From Caldifarciminota bacterium (GTDB lineage Bacteria > Hydrothermota > Tepidihabitantia > Tepidihabitantales > Tepidihabitantaceae), in the NCBI GenBank assembly GCA_026397595.1, contig JAPLUO010000223.1:1-37611 (forward strand): a stretch of 37,611 nt of DNA, written 5' to 3'. Of this stretch, positions 8,530 through 17,090 are shown piece by piece. The first letter of the stretch is position 1; each line of letters starts with the position of its first letter. Below the pieces are notes generated by a model. The model had not been told where the DNA came from. It did no database searches and saw only the letters and a list, made by a program, of their open reading frames with translations. The position numbers and the translations under genes were made by a program.

Positions 8530-9678
8530 ATGAAGTATCGAACTCTCGGCGCCAGCGGCATCAGGGTTCCTGCCCTGGGTTTCGGCTGTATGCGCCTGCC
8601 GCTTCTGCCCGGCCGAAAAGACTCTAAGCGCCGCTGCGCCGTTGACATCCCGGAAGCGGTGCGGATGATGCACTACGCCTTCGAGCACGGGGTGGACTAC
8701 TTCGACACCGCCTGGGGCTACCACATGGGCTGGAGCGAAGTGGTGCTCAGAAAGGCACTGGCCGGTATGCCCCGGGACAAGGTGATGGTCACGACCAAGA
8801 TGCCGGTCTGGTTGGCGAAGAAGCCCGCGGACTTCAAGCGGCTGCTCTCGACCCAGTTGCGCCGGCTCGGCACCGACTACCTCGACTTCTACTTCCTGCA
8901 CGCGCTCAATGCGAAGTCGTTCGAGCGCGTGCGACAGATGGGCGTGCTCGACTTTCTGGACGCGGCAATGCGCGATGGTCGCATCCGACACGCCGGGTTC
9001 TCCTTCCACGACGATCCGGCCGCGTTCCGGCCGATTGTCGACGCATATGACTGGACCACCTGCCAGATACACTACAACATCGTGGACATCCACCACCAGG
9101 CCGGCCAAGCCGGCCTGCGCTACGCCGCGAAGAAAGGCCTGGGCGTCATCATTATGGAGCCGTTGCGCGGCGGCGACCTCGCCGGCTTCGTCGCGCCCGG
9201 TATCAAAGCGCTCTGGGACAGTTTCCCGTGCAGGCGCACACCGGCCGAATGGGCGTTGCGCTGGCTCTGGGACCAGCCCGAAGTGTCAATGGTCCTTTCC
9301 GGGATGAGCGCGATGCAGCAGGTCAAAGACAACGTCCGTTACGCGAGCCGCAGCCGTGTCGGCGCGCTGACGGAAGCGGAACTCGCGCTCGTGTCCCGGG
9401 TCCGAGGCGCCTACCGGAAACTGCGCGGCATCCGCTGCACCGCCTGCGGGTACTGCATGCCCTGCCCGTCAGGCGTCGCCATCCCGCGCAACTTCGCGCT
9501 GTACAACGACCTGTTCATGTTCCCGGGCTCCAACCAGGCCCGGCTCATGTATCGAACCTGGATGGCGGCCGCGAACCGCGCCTCTGCCTGCAAAGAATGC
9601 GGCACGTGCGCGCCCAAATGCCCGCAGCAGCTCGCAATCCCGGAACTACTCAAAAAGGTCCACTCGACCCTGTCCTGA
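8530..9678 (+). CDS. Aldo/keto reductase with C-terminal 4Fe-4S cysteine motifs
   Basis: MKYRTLGASGIRVPALGFGCMRLP; C-terminal CTACGYCMPCPSGV and CKECGTCAPKCPQQL. Confidence 0.94.
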   Translation: MKYRTLGASGIRVPALGFGCMRLPLLPGRKDSKRRCAVDIPEAVRMMHYAFEHGVDYFDTAWGYHMGWSEVVLRKALAGMPRDKVMVTTKMPVWLAKKPADFKRLLSTQLRRLGTDYLDFYFLHALNAKSFERVRQMGVLDFLDAAMRDGRIRHAGFSFHDDPAAFRPIVDAYDWTTCQIHYNIVDIHHQAGQAGLRYAAKKGLGVIIMEPLRGGDLAGFVAPGIKALWDSFPCRRTPAEWALRWLWDQPEVSMVLSGMSAMQQVKDNVRYASRSRVGALTEAELALVSRVRGAYRKLRGIRCTACGYCMPCPSGVAIPRNFALYNDLFMFPGSNQARLMYRTWMAAANRASACKECGTCAPKCPQQLAIPELLKKVHSTLS

Positions 9679-9770
9679 ATCTGCTGCCGGGTTCTCGCTG
9701 TTGTCGGAACGGCGGGCCAGCCTCGAATCTGTTCACGCATCTGCCGACAAGAGTTGAGGAACTGCTCGCG

Positions 9771-10628
9771 TCAGCGAGCGAAGATGGGTTCGACCGAGGC
9801 GGACTCGACCCAGCCGCCATCGCCGCCCGGAATCTGGATGAGGACGTAGCCGGGACGCTGCTCGCGCAGCATCACCTCGAGCCCGTCGTGGACGACAGCA
9901 ATCTCTTTGTACTCCGCGCCCGGGCCGCTGCGAAGGGTGAGTTCGGGCTGGACCACGACCGCGTGCTCCGAACCGGTGACCGCCGCCCAACTTGCCGCGG
10001 AGACAAAGCAGTAGACAAACACGACCCCGAGCCCGAGCGCAATCCAGCCGAACAGGCGCCCGCCGCGCACGAAGAGCAGCGCAACCGCGGCGAGGGCAAG
10101 GAAGAAGAAGAGCCCGGACAGGACGCGCGCGGAGGCGGCATCGAGCAGGCGCAGGGCGTCATTAAGCATCCGTACCAATGGATTCTCGATGGTCATGGTC
10201 TTGTCCGGCCGGAACTGGCGGGCAAAGGCGAGGTTGTGGATGATGTCTTTGTCGTGCGGTCTTAGTACGTATGCCCGGTCATAGTCGGCGATGGCTCGGC
10301 CGATTTCGCCGAGCTTGAAGTGCGCGTTGCCGCGATTGTAGAGCAGCTCCGCGCTGGTCATGCCCGCGGCGGCGCTGTCATAAAGCGCGACCGCGCCGGC
10401 AAAGTCGCCCGACTCATAGGCCGCATTGCCTCGGCCAAACAAGTCAGCGGGTGCAGCGGCAAATCCCAAACTCCAAATCCCGAATCCCAAACAAATCCCG
10501 ATTACCCAAGCCCCGATTCGCTGCTTGGGACACGATCCGAAACTCCGGGCAGTTTCGGTCATGTCCCGCGCTCCGTCTGCCGCGCACTTGACCACTAGAC
10601 CACTAGACCACTTGGCCACTCTCCGCAT
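9771..10628 (-). CDS. batE: BatE-like TPR plus SH3-like protein (aerotolerance operon)
   Basis: TPR repeats (NAAYESGDFAGAVALYDSAA), two TM segments, SH3-like ELTLRSGPGAEYKEIAVVHDGLEVML; start chosen at TGATG overlap with batD. Confidence 0.78.
   Translation of the reverse strand: MRRVAKWSSGLVVKCAADGARDMTETARSFGSCPKQRIGAWVIGICLGFGIWSLGFAAAPADLFGRGNAAYESGDFAGAVALYDSAAAGMTSAELLYNRGNAHFKLGEIGRAIADYDRAYVLRPHDKDIIHNLAFARQFRPDKTMTIENPLVRMLNDALRLLDAASARVLSGLFFFLALAAVALLFVRGGRLFGWIALGLGVVFVYCFVSAASWAAVTGSEHAVVVQPELTLRSGPGAEYKEIAVVHDGLEVMLREQRPGYVLIQIPGGDGGWVESASVEPIFAR
10449..10516. repeat. 7-bp word array (CAAATCC)n, encodes BatE signal-peptide-like segment
   Basis: CAAATCC CAAACTC CAAATCC CGAATCC CAAACAAATCC CGATTAC. 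Confidence 0.75.
10523..10573. repeat. Dispersed palindromic element, copy C (within BatE N-terminal coding region)
   Basis: GCTTGGGACACGATCCGAAACTCCGGGCAGTTTCGGTCATGTCCCGCGCTC. Confidence 0.85.
10587..10621. repeat. 8-bp word array (GACCACTA)n
   Basis: GACCACTA GACCACTA GACCACTT GGCCACTC. Confidence 0.8.
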
Positions 10629-12418
10629 CACAGCCTCTCCAGCACTATTCTCGCCTTTTCCAGCGTCTGCTGCGGCGTGCACCGCGTCATACCGGACGAG
10701 AACCGGGCCGCGTCGCAGGAGGCAATCAGCTCGAGCAGGGCCGCAACCGTGTCCGCGTCCACGTTCCGGCCGGCAAGCTCGGACTGGAGCTGGTCTCCGG
10801 TCATGCCGGTAGACTCGATGTTGAACCGGTCTCCGACATAGCGAATGACCGCCCGGTTGAGCGCGGCATGAAACTCGCGTTCGTTGCCCTGCGCGAGCAG
10901 CTTCGTCGCCTCGGCCAGTCCTTTCTTCACCAGCCGGCTGGAGCGCGTCCGCCGCGCGTAGCCCTTGTCCTGTTCGAGCTTGCGGCGATGCCTGCCCATC
11001 ACGATGCCGAGAGCGAGCACGACGAGCCCGGCCGGATAGAAGAACCAGGACAGGGAAATGAAAAAGGAGAAAGGGGAAATGACAAAGTTGCGGCCCAGGG
11101 CCGGTTTGATGTGGAGGATGTCGGTGCCGAGCATCTTGACGCCGGATTCGGCATCGGCCAGCGGCGTCTTGCCGGTCGCGCCGGTCGCCACGAACTCAAG
11201 GCGCGGGGTCACCTGCGTGTAGTAGCTGCCGGTCTTCGGGTTGAAGAAGCTCATCGAACCTTCAGGAATGACGAACTTGCCATCCGCGGTCGGTATCAGC
11301 GGGTAGTTGAACGTGCGCTCGCCCGCAACACGGCCGTCAGCAGTCCGCGTGTTCTGTTTCGTTTCCGGGTTCAGGATTTTGACACCGGAAATCGCCCCGA
11401 CTTTCGGCTCGCCCACGAGCCCGAGGTTGCCGGTCCCGGAAATCCCGACCGCCAAGGTCAGGGGCTCGCCGCCGACAGAGCTGTCCCGGCTCAGGGACGC
11501 CGTAACCTTGAACTCGCCCACGCCGCCGTTGAAATCCGGTGGCCGGCCGGCTTCAGGCAGCGGCTTCACGTTAATAGTAATCGGGTCCGACGAGACTTCA
11601 AACGGTTCAGCCGAGTCGAAGAAGAACCCTCCGCTGACCACGGCCTGCCCGGACACGGTCATCTTGTCAATCTTCAACTCGCCGGACTGGGTGGGGAAAA
11701 GTGCGACCTGCTTCAAGGTCGCTGCACTGTACCGCTGACCGTCATAGGTAGTGGTGCGCCAGCTCAACTCCTTGGCATCGAAGAGCTTCTCGGCCCAGAA
11801 CCCGGTGAACCCCGGCATGTTCTTGATTCCAAGGTCGCCAATCTGGGCCTGCGTGTACAGGACATAGGTAACCGTCACCTGCTCGCCCTGGAACACCGAG
11901 GTCCGGTCCGCCGATGCGGTGAGGCGTACGTTCGCTCGGCCCGAACTGCGCGGCTGGGAACGGTCGGGGAACCCGAACGGCGACTGCCGCTGCTGGGACG
12001 GCGTGGGCGCGGCCTGGCTTTCTTTCGTGACCGTTACCGCAATCGGCTGAGTCTGGTAGGTCGTACCCTTGAAGTTGAGCTTGCAGGCGGGGATGGTCAG
12101 GTCGCCGACCCGCTTCGCGGACAGGAAGTAGATGAAGCTGATGGTCTGCTGCTGCGTCATCCGGCCGTTGATGAGCGAGATACTGGTGGACTGGGACGAA
12201 GTGCTGCCGAGTTGGCTGAAGTCCTCAAGCGCGGGCAACTGCGGCCGGGGCACGCCGCCGATGTTCGTACCTTCGACCGTTACCGTCAACTGTATTTGTT
12301 CGTCAAGGCCAGCCGTGGTCCGGTCGACATCGGCGCTGAAATTGAGCTCCGCCGCGAGCGCGGGCAACAATAGGACCGATAGGACGGATAGGACATATCG
12401 GACCGATACCCGGCGCAT
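10628..12418 (-). CDS. batD: BatD family protein (oxygen tolerance)
   Basis: 596 aa; N-terminal LNFSADVDRTTAGLDEQIQLTVTVEG, PRPQLPALEDFSQLGSTSSQSTSISLINGRMTQQQTISFIY, C-terminal TM plus helical domain. Confidence 0.88.
   Translation of the reverse strand: MRRVSVRYVLSVLSVLLLPALAAELNFSADVDRTTAGLDEQIQLTVTVEGTNIGGVPRPQLPALEDFSQLGSTSSQSTSISLINGRMTQQQTISFIYFLSAKRVGDLTIPACKLNFKGTTYQTQPIAVTVTKESQAAPTPSQQRQSPFGFPDRSQPRSSGRANVRLTASADRTSVFQGEQVTVTYVLYTQAQIGDLGIKNMPGFTGFWAEKLFDAKELSWRTTTYDGQRYSAATLKQVALFPTQSGELKIDKMTVSGQAVVSGGFFFDSAEPFEVSSDPITINVKPLPEAGRPPDFNGGVGEFKVTASLSRDSSVGGEPLTLAVGISGTGNLGLVGEPKVGAISGVKILNPETKQNTRTADGRVAGERTFNYPLIPTADGKFVIPEGSMSFFNPKTGSYYTQVTPRLEFVATGATGKTPLADAESGVKMLGTDILHIKPALGRNFVISPFSFFISLSWFFYPAGLVVLALGIVMGRHRRKLEQDKGYARRTRSSRLVKKGLAEATKLLAQGNEREFHAALNRAVIRYVGDRFNIESTGMTGDQLQSELAGRNVDADTVAALLELIASCDAARFSSGMTRCTPQQTLEKARIVLERL
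12370..12410. repeat. 9-bp word array (ATAGGACCG)n, encodes BatD signal peptide core
   Basis: ATAGGACCG ATAGGACGG ATAGGACAT ATCGGACCG ATA. Confidence 0.8.
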
Positions 12419-13095
12419 TACCAGTCTTGCTCGACCTTTCTCTTTCCGCCTGCCTGGCGCTGCTTCTTCTGCTGTTCCTTTTCCTTGTCCTCGACTGCCT
12501 GGACGACCCGTTCGGCCTGGTTCCGGTCCATGCCCTGCTTCGGCTGCGGCTGTTGCTGCTGCTGCTTCTGTTGCGAACTGTCCGGCTTGTTCTGCTGCTC
12601 CTGCTTCTTCTTGAGGCAGAACTCGAGGTTCTGCTTTGCCTGCCGGTCGTTCGGGTTGATGGCAAGGGCGCCGGTGTACGCCTTGATTGCTTGGTCGAGC
12701 TGGCCTGCTTTGAATGCCACGTTGCCCATATTATACACCGCACTGGCCCGGCGTTCCGGTTTCTTGTCAATCATCACCAACTCAAGCTCGCGGGCCGCAT
12801 CCTGATACCGGCCGAGCCGGAAGAGCGCGTTGCCCAGGTTGTAGTGAATCGCGGTCGCGTCCGGCTCCAGCACCTCTGCCATCTGGTACCGGGAAAGTGC
12901 CTCATCATACTTGCCTCGGTTGTAGAGACTGTTGCCCTGCCGCATCAGGCCGCCGACGTCAGCAGCATACGCGGCAAGGACAAAGGACAAAGTACAAATA
13001 GCAAAGTGCCGAACCTGCGGCCGCGAGGGTCTATTCCGCTTCTGCATTTTGACCTTTGACCTTTGCCTCTTGACTTTTGACTTGCATCCATGCAC
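12418..13095 (-). CDS. BatC-like TPR protein with Gln/Lys-rich C-terminal region
   Basis: TPR units (GNSLYNRGKYDEALSRYQMAEVLEP, YNLGNALFRLGRYQDAARELE, YNMGNVAFKAGQLDQAIKAYTGALAINPND); start may be 13047. Confidence 0.78.
   Translation of the reverse strand: MHGCKSKVKRQRSKVKMQKRNRPSRPQVRHFAICTLSFVLAAYAADVGGLMRQGNSLYNRGKYDEALSRYQMAEVLEPDATAIHYNLGNALFRLGRYQDAARELELVMIDKKPERRASAVYNMGNVAFKAGQLDQAIKAYTGALAINPNDRQAKQNLEFCLKKKQEQQNKPDSSQQKQQQQQPQPKQGMDRNQAERVVQAVEDKEKEQQKKQRQAGGKRKVEQDW
12973..13092. repeat. Inverted 7-bp word arrays (AGGACAA)n ... (CTTTTGA)n
   Basis: Left arm AGGACAA AGGACAA AGTACAA ATAGCAA; right arm ATTTTGA CCTTTGA CCTTTGC CTCTTGA CTTTTGA. Confidence 0.8.
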
Positions 13096-14086
13096 CTCGA
13101 CGGTTGCTCATCCCCAGCCCTGCAAGCAGCAGGACCATGGCAATCAGCAGGAACCACTGGTACCGTTCGACGTAATCGGTGAACTGTCCGCCACCGATGT
13201 CCTTCTTGCGCATCCGGTCCAGCTCGGCCAGCAGCCGCTCGGCGGAGAACCCCTCAACTCGCAGGAACCGGCCCCCGGTCGCCTGCGCCATCACAATCAG
13301 CTCGCGCTCGTTCATCCGCGACATCACAACCTGGCCGTCCTTGTCCTTCTTGTACGCGCTCAGGTTGCCCTGCGCATCGTAGTCCGGAATCGGCGCGCCT
13401 TCAGCGGTGGCGAAAGCGACCGGGAATATCCGCACGTGCGCGTCGACCGCGCGCTGGATCGCCTGCGCCGTGTTCTTGCCCAGGTCTTCGCCGTCGGTTA
13501 CAAGCACCAGCGCTTTGTAGTTCATCTCTTTGGGGTTGAAGAGCGAGAGCGAAACGTCAATCGCCTTGCCGAAATCGGTTCCCGGCACGGGCATCATGTC
13601 CGGGCCGATGATATCGAGAAAGAGTTTGGCCGCGTCCGCGTCCGCAGTCAGCGGGCACATCACGTAGGCCTCGCCGGCAAAGGCGACGATGCCGACAGCG
13701 TTTCCGGTCAGGCCGTCAATCAACGAAGCGAGTTCGGTCTTGGCCCGAACCAGCCGCGAAGGCTTCACATCCTGGGCCAGCATCGACTGCGAGCCGTCAA
13801 GCGCAATGACCACGTCAATGCCCTTGCCTTTGTACATCTGAAGTCTCTCGCCCCACTTGGGCCGGGCCGCGGCCAGCAGCAGAAAGGCCAGCGCGCCAAG
13901 CAGTAGCAGCCCCTTAAGCGTGGTAAGACCTGCGGACAGTGACGGTGTAAGACGTTCCGCAAGTTCCGGGTCGATCGCCCGGGACAGGGCGCGGCGCTGG
14001 CTTAACCCGCGGAAGATGAGCAGTGCCAGCCCGACCGGCACGGCAAGCAGGAACCAGAGGTAGACGGGCTCGGCCCATTTGATCAC
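13031..14086 (-). CDS. batB: BatB-like VWA domain membrane protein
   Basis: GIDVVIALDGSQSMLAQDVKPSRL MIDAS; N-terminal Bat TM region; C-terminal TM. Confidence 0.88.
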   Translation of the reverse strand: MIKWAEPVYLWFLLAVPVGLALLIFRGLSQRRALSRAIDPELAERLTPSLSAGLTTLKGLLLLGALAFLLLAAARPKWGERLQMYKGKGIDVVIALDGSQSMLAQDVKPSRLVRAKTELASLIDGLTGNAVGIVAFAGEAYVMCPLTADADAAKLFLDIIGPDMMPVPGTDFGKAIDVSLSLFNPKEMNYKALVLVTDGEDLGKNTAQAIQRAVDAHVRIFPVAFATAEGAPIPDYDAQGNLSAYKKDKDGQVVMSRMNERELIVMAQATGGRFLRVEGFSAERLLAELDRMRKKDIGGGQFTDYVERYQWFLLIAMVLLLAGLGMSNRRGAWMQVKSQEAKVKGQNAEAE

Positions 14087-15060
14087 GGGAGCCTCCGGAA
14101 GACCGTGGCTGCGAGCGCAGCCGCCGCGCCCAGCGCCAGGACGGCGAGCAGTAGCCAGAGCCCGACCAGTTCATTGTACACGGTGTACTGCTTTACTTTG
14201 AACGTGGTCGGCTCCATCCGGTCAATCTCGTCGTAAATCTGCTTGAGCGCTTGTGCGTCGGTGGCAAGGAAGCTCTTGCCGCCGGTCATGTCCGCAATCT
14301 TCTGCAGAGTCTCGGTATCGAGGCTAATCTGCACCTGCACGTAGCGACGGCCGAACATCGGGTCGTTCACCGGGTATGGAACCATGCCCTTGCTGCCGAC
14401 GCCGATCGTGTACACTTTGATGCCGAAACTCGCGGCAGTCTGGGCCGCGGTAATCGGGTCAATGTCGCCGGTGTTGTTCACGCCGTCGGTGAGCAGGATG
14501 ATGACCCGGTCTTTGGCCTTCGAGTCCTTCAGCCGCGCGACCGCACTGGCCAGGCCGAGGCCGATTGCGGTACCGTCTTCGAGCATGCCGAAGTCAACCC
14601 GGTCGAGCAGGCCGTCCAGTATCTGCCGGTCCATGGTCAGCGGGCACTGGGTCAGGCTGGTAGCGGAGAAGATCACGAGGCCGATGCGGTCGCCCTTCCG
14701 CTTCTCGATGAATTCCTTGGCCCGTTCCTTGGCCACATTCAGGCGGTTCTTGGGCGAGAAGTCCTCGGCCTGCATCGAGCCGGAGATTTCGTGGCAGAGC
14801 ATGATGTAGATGCAGCGTGTTTAGACTTCCTGGAACTGGCGTCCACGCTGGGGCCGGGCCAGGGCGACAATCATGAACACGAGCGCGAGCGCGTAGAGGC
14901 TGTGGACGACGATTCGGCCGAGCCGGCCACGGGGCGAAGCGCCGCGAAGGAACCCGAGGTCGCTGTAGACGACCGCGGCCCGGCGTTTCACCATCTGCCA
15001 CCAGATATACGCCGGCACCAGGGCCAGCAGCAGAAAAAAGAACGGGTGCGCGAACCTCAT
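14083..15060 (-). pseudogene. batA: BatA-like VWA domain protein interrupted by an in-frame TAA at 14821-14823
   Basis: N-terminal part 14821-15060 (MRFAHPFFFLLLALVPAYIWW...ALARPQRGRQFQEV) and VWA part 14083-14802 (EISGSMQAEDFSPKNRL...) are in the same frame. Confidence 0.82.
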
Positions 15061-16124
15061 GGTGTGGCCTGACCCGTCGGACTTGTCGGACTCGTCTGAC
15101 TCGGCTCCGGCTTCGGCGTGGTCGCCTGCACCAGTTCGCGAGCCGTGGGGATTACCGCTGCCGCCTCAGTCGCCAGCGGCACGAACTTGGCGTACTTCAC
15201 CATGTCGGCCAGCCGGAAGAACTCGCCGAACCCTTCGCGCTCCGGGATCTTTGTGACCTTCATGGAACGCATGATTTCGGTCGTGGTCTGGTCCAGGGCC
15301 GGGAAACCGAACCGGCGGGTCAGGTAGCGCTTGAGGACTTCCGATACCGTGTAGTAGTAGCGCTTGAAATGACCGGACGCGAGCCAGTCGTCGGCCGGCA
15401 CTCGGTCGAGCGCGGCCAGCGCCTCGACCCACGGGTCGGGCAGGGGCGTGCCGTACAGCCTTATCCGGCGGTAGCGGCGGTACAGGCGCCAGCCCAGGTA
15501 GCTGAGCCCCACCGCCGCGAGAAGCCCGAGCATAATCCATATCGGCAGGAAGTTCGGGAACTGCACCTGCGGCTTCAGGTCGTTGATGTCCTTCATGTCC
15601 TTGGGCATGACGCTCGCGACCTTCACCGGTATCGAGTCCGAGGCCGCGGCCCGGACTTCGCCTTCCGCCGGGTAGGGCACGATGAATGGCGGGATCTTCG
15701 GCTCGCCGGTCGCGAACGCGTCCATCGTAAAGGTATGGACGTCGACGATCGTGTCACCGGCGTAGCGGGTGACGCTCTTCTTGTCGAGAATCATGAACGG
15801 GTCCAGGCTCGGTGTGAACGGCTCACCGACCTTGGTATTGCGGTGGTGTCTTACGACCAGTTCCAGCTTGAACCGGTCGCCTACGGTCAGGTCCCGCTTG
15901 GGCCGGGGCAGAAGCCTCGCGCTGACCGACACGGGTCCGCCGGAGGCGATATGGTACGCAGGCACAGTGTCGCGGGCAACGGTGTCACGGGCGGTCGTGT
16001 CTGGCGCAGCGGTTGAATCTGTGGCCGCCACCGCCAATGCAAAGGTCAAGATGTAAGATGCAAGAATCAAGATGCAGAACCGGGCCGGTCCGGCATCTTG
16101 CACTTTGCACCTTGCATTTTGCAT
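15057..16124 (-). CDS. Bat operon membrane protein (BatD/DUF4381-like)
   Basis: Signal peptide, Ser/Thr/Asp-rich stretch, TM LPIWIMLGLLAAVGLSYLGW, C-terminal YYYTVSEVLKRYLTRRFGFPALDQTTTEIM. Confidence 0.7.
   Translation of the reverse strand: MQNARCKVQDAGPARFCILILASYILTFALAVAATDSTAAPDTTARDTVARDTVPAYHIASGGPVSVSARLLPRPKRDLTVGDRFKLELVVRHHRNTKVGEPFTPSLDPFMILDKKSVTRYAGDTIVDVHTFTMDAFATGEPKIPPFIVPYPAEGEVRAAASDSIPVKVASVMPKDMKDINDLKPQVQFPNFLPIWIMLGLLAAVGLSYLGWRLYRRYRRIRLYGTPLPDPWVEALAALDRVPADDWLASGHFKRYYYTVSEVLKRYLTRRFGFPALDQTTTEIMRSMKVTKIPEREGFGEFFRLADMVKYAKFVPLATEAAAVIPTARELVQATTPKPEPSQTSPTSPTGQATP
15069..15105. repeat. 9-bp word array (CGGACTCGT)n, encodes C-terminal QTSPTSPTG
   Basis: CTGACCCGT CGGACTTGT CGGACTCGT CTGACTCGG. 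Confidence 0.75.
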
Positions 16125-16135
16125 CTTGAATTCTC
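16040..16135. repeat. Inverted 7-bp word arrays (GCAAGAT)n ... (ATCTTGC)n
   Basis: TCAAGAT GTAAGAT GCAAGAA TCAAGAT, then ATCTTGC ACTTTGC ACCTTGC ATTTTGC ATCTTGA. Confidence 0.82.
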
Positions 16136-16136
16136 C

Positions 16137-17090
16137 CTACCTGTATCTCCGCGCTCGCTTCTGAAAGAACTGGTGCAGCTTCTTGGTGAAATCCTCGGCG
16201 GTCGAGACAGGGACATGGTCGATGCCGAGCTGACGGAAGAGCCTTTCGACCGCCTCCTGACGCGCTGCCTGGGACGCGGCAAACCGCTTCCGAAGGACCG
16301 GGTCGGACGTATCGACGGTTGCCAGTTCGCCGGTCTCGGCGTCCTCCATCTCGACGAGCCCCAGCCTGGGCAGTTCTTTCTCGGCTGGGTCGTTCACCGA
16401 GACCACGACGAGGTCATGCTTGCGCGCAACGATTCCCAGCGGCTGCCGGATTGCTTCGGGCCGGTACGAGTCGCCCATCAGGTCGGAAATCAGGAAGACA
16501 ATCGCCCGGCGCTTCAGGACGTGCATCAGGAACTCAAGCGCCTGCCCCGCGTCCGTGCCGCGGCGCTCCGGCTCAAAGTACAGGATGTCACGAATCAGCC
16601 GGAGCACGTGGACCCGCCCTTTTTTCGACGGCACATACTTCTCAATCCGGTCGGTGAAGAAGACCAACCCGACCTTGTCGTTGTTGCGGATGGCGGAGAA
16701 TGCGAGCGTGGCCGCGACCTGTGCTGCCTGCTCGAGCTTGAACAGCCGCTTCGTGCCGAACCGGTCCGAGCCGGAAGCGTCCACCAGCAGGATGACAACC
16801 AGTTCCCGTTCTTCGGCAAACTTCTTAACATACGGCCGGCCGAACCGCGCCGTTACCTTCCAGTCAATCGTCCGTACGTCGTCGCCGGGCAGGTACTCGC
16901 GCACGTCGAGGAACTCGATACCCCGGCCCTTGAAGGATGACTTGTAGTCGCCGGAGAAGAGTGTGTTGACCAGTCGCCGCGTGCGGATTTCAATCTGCCG
17001 GATGTGCCCGGCGCTGACGCGGTCTGACCCGGATGCGTTACGCTTCAGGCTCGACGCCCCAGCCCGACTTCGGGCTTCGGACTTCTTCAT
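16137..17090 (-). CDS. DUF58 domain-containing protein
   Basis: IEIRTRRLVNTLFSGDYKSSFKGRGIEFLDVREYLPGDDVRTIDWKVTARFGRPYVKKFAEERELVVILLVDASGS. Confidence 0.93.
   Translation of the reverse strand: MKKSEARSRAGASSLKRNASGSDRVSAGHIRQIEIRTRRLVNTLFSGDYKSSFKGRGIEFLDVREYLPGDDVRTIDWKVTARFGRPYVKKFAEERELVVILLVDASGSDRFGTKRLFKLEQAAQVAATLAFSAIRNNDKVGLVFFTDRIEKYVPSKKGRVHVLRLIRDILYFEPERRGTDAGQALEFLMHVLKRRAIVFLISDLMGDSYRPEAIRQPLGIVARKHDLVVVSVNDPAEKELPRLGLVEMEDAETGELATVDTSDPVLRKRFAASQAARQEAVERLFRQLGIDHVPVSTAEDFTKKLHQFFQKRARRYR

Noticed and set aside
8172-8648. 158-aa minus-strand ORF overlapping the aldo/keto reductase start
   Set aside because: Start region antisense to the reductase; a short real gene in 8172-8342 cannot be excluded but is unsupported.
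10868-12373. 501-aa plus-strand ORF opposite batD
   Set aside because: Long only because of GC-rich codon structure; batD is supported by domain motifs.
12530-12620. CAG/CTG-like expansion in the BatC gene (QQKQQQQQPQPKQ)
   Set aside because: Gln/Lys-rich C-terminal tails are common in Bat TPR proteins; no unusual perfect expansion.
14821-14823. Stop-codon reassignment or selenocysteine/pyrrolysine recoding at the BatA stop
   Set aside because: The stop is TAA, which terminates other conserved genes here (etfB, phosphoribosyltransferase); TGA and TAG also act as normal stops.
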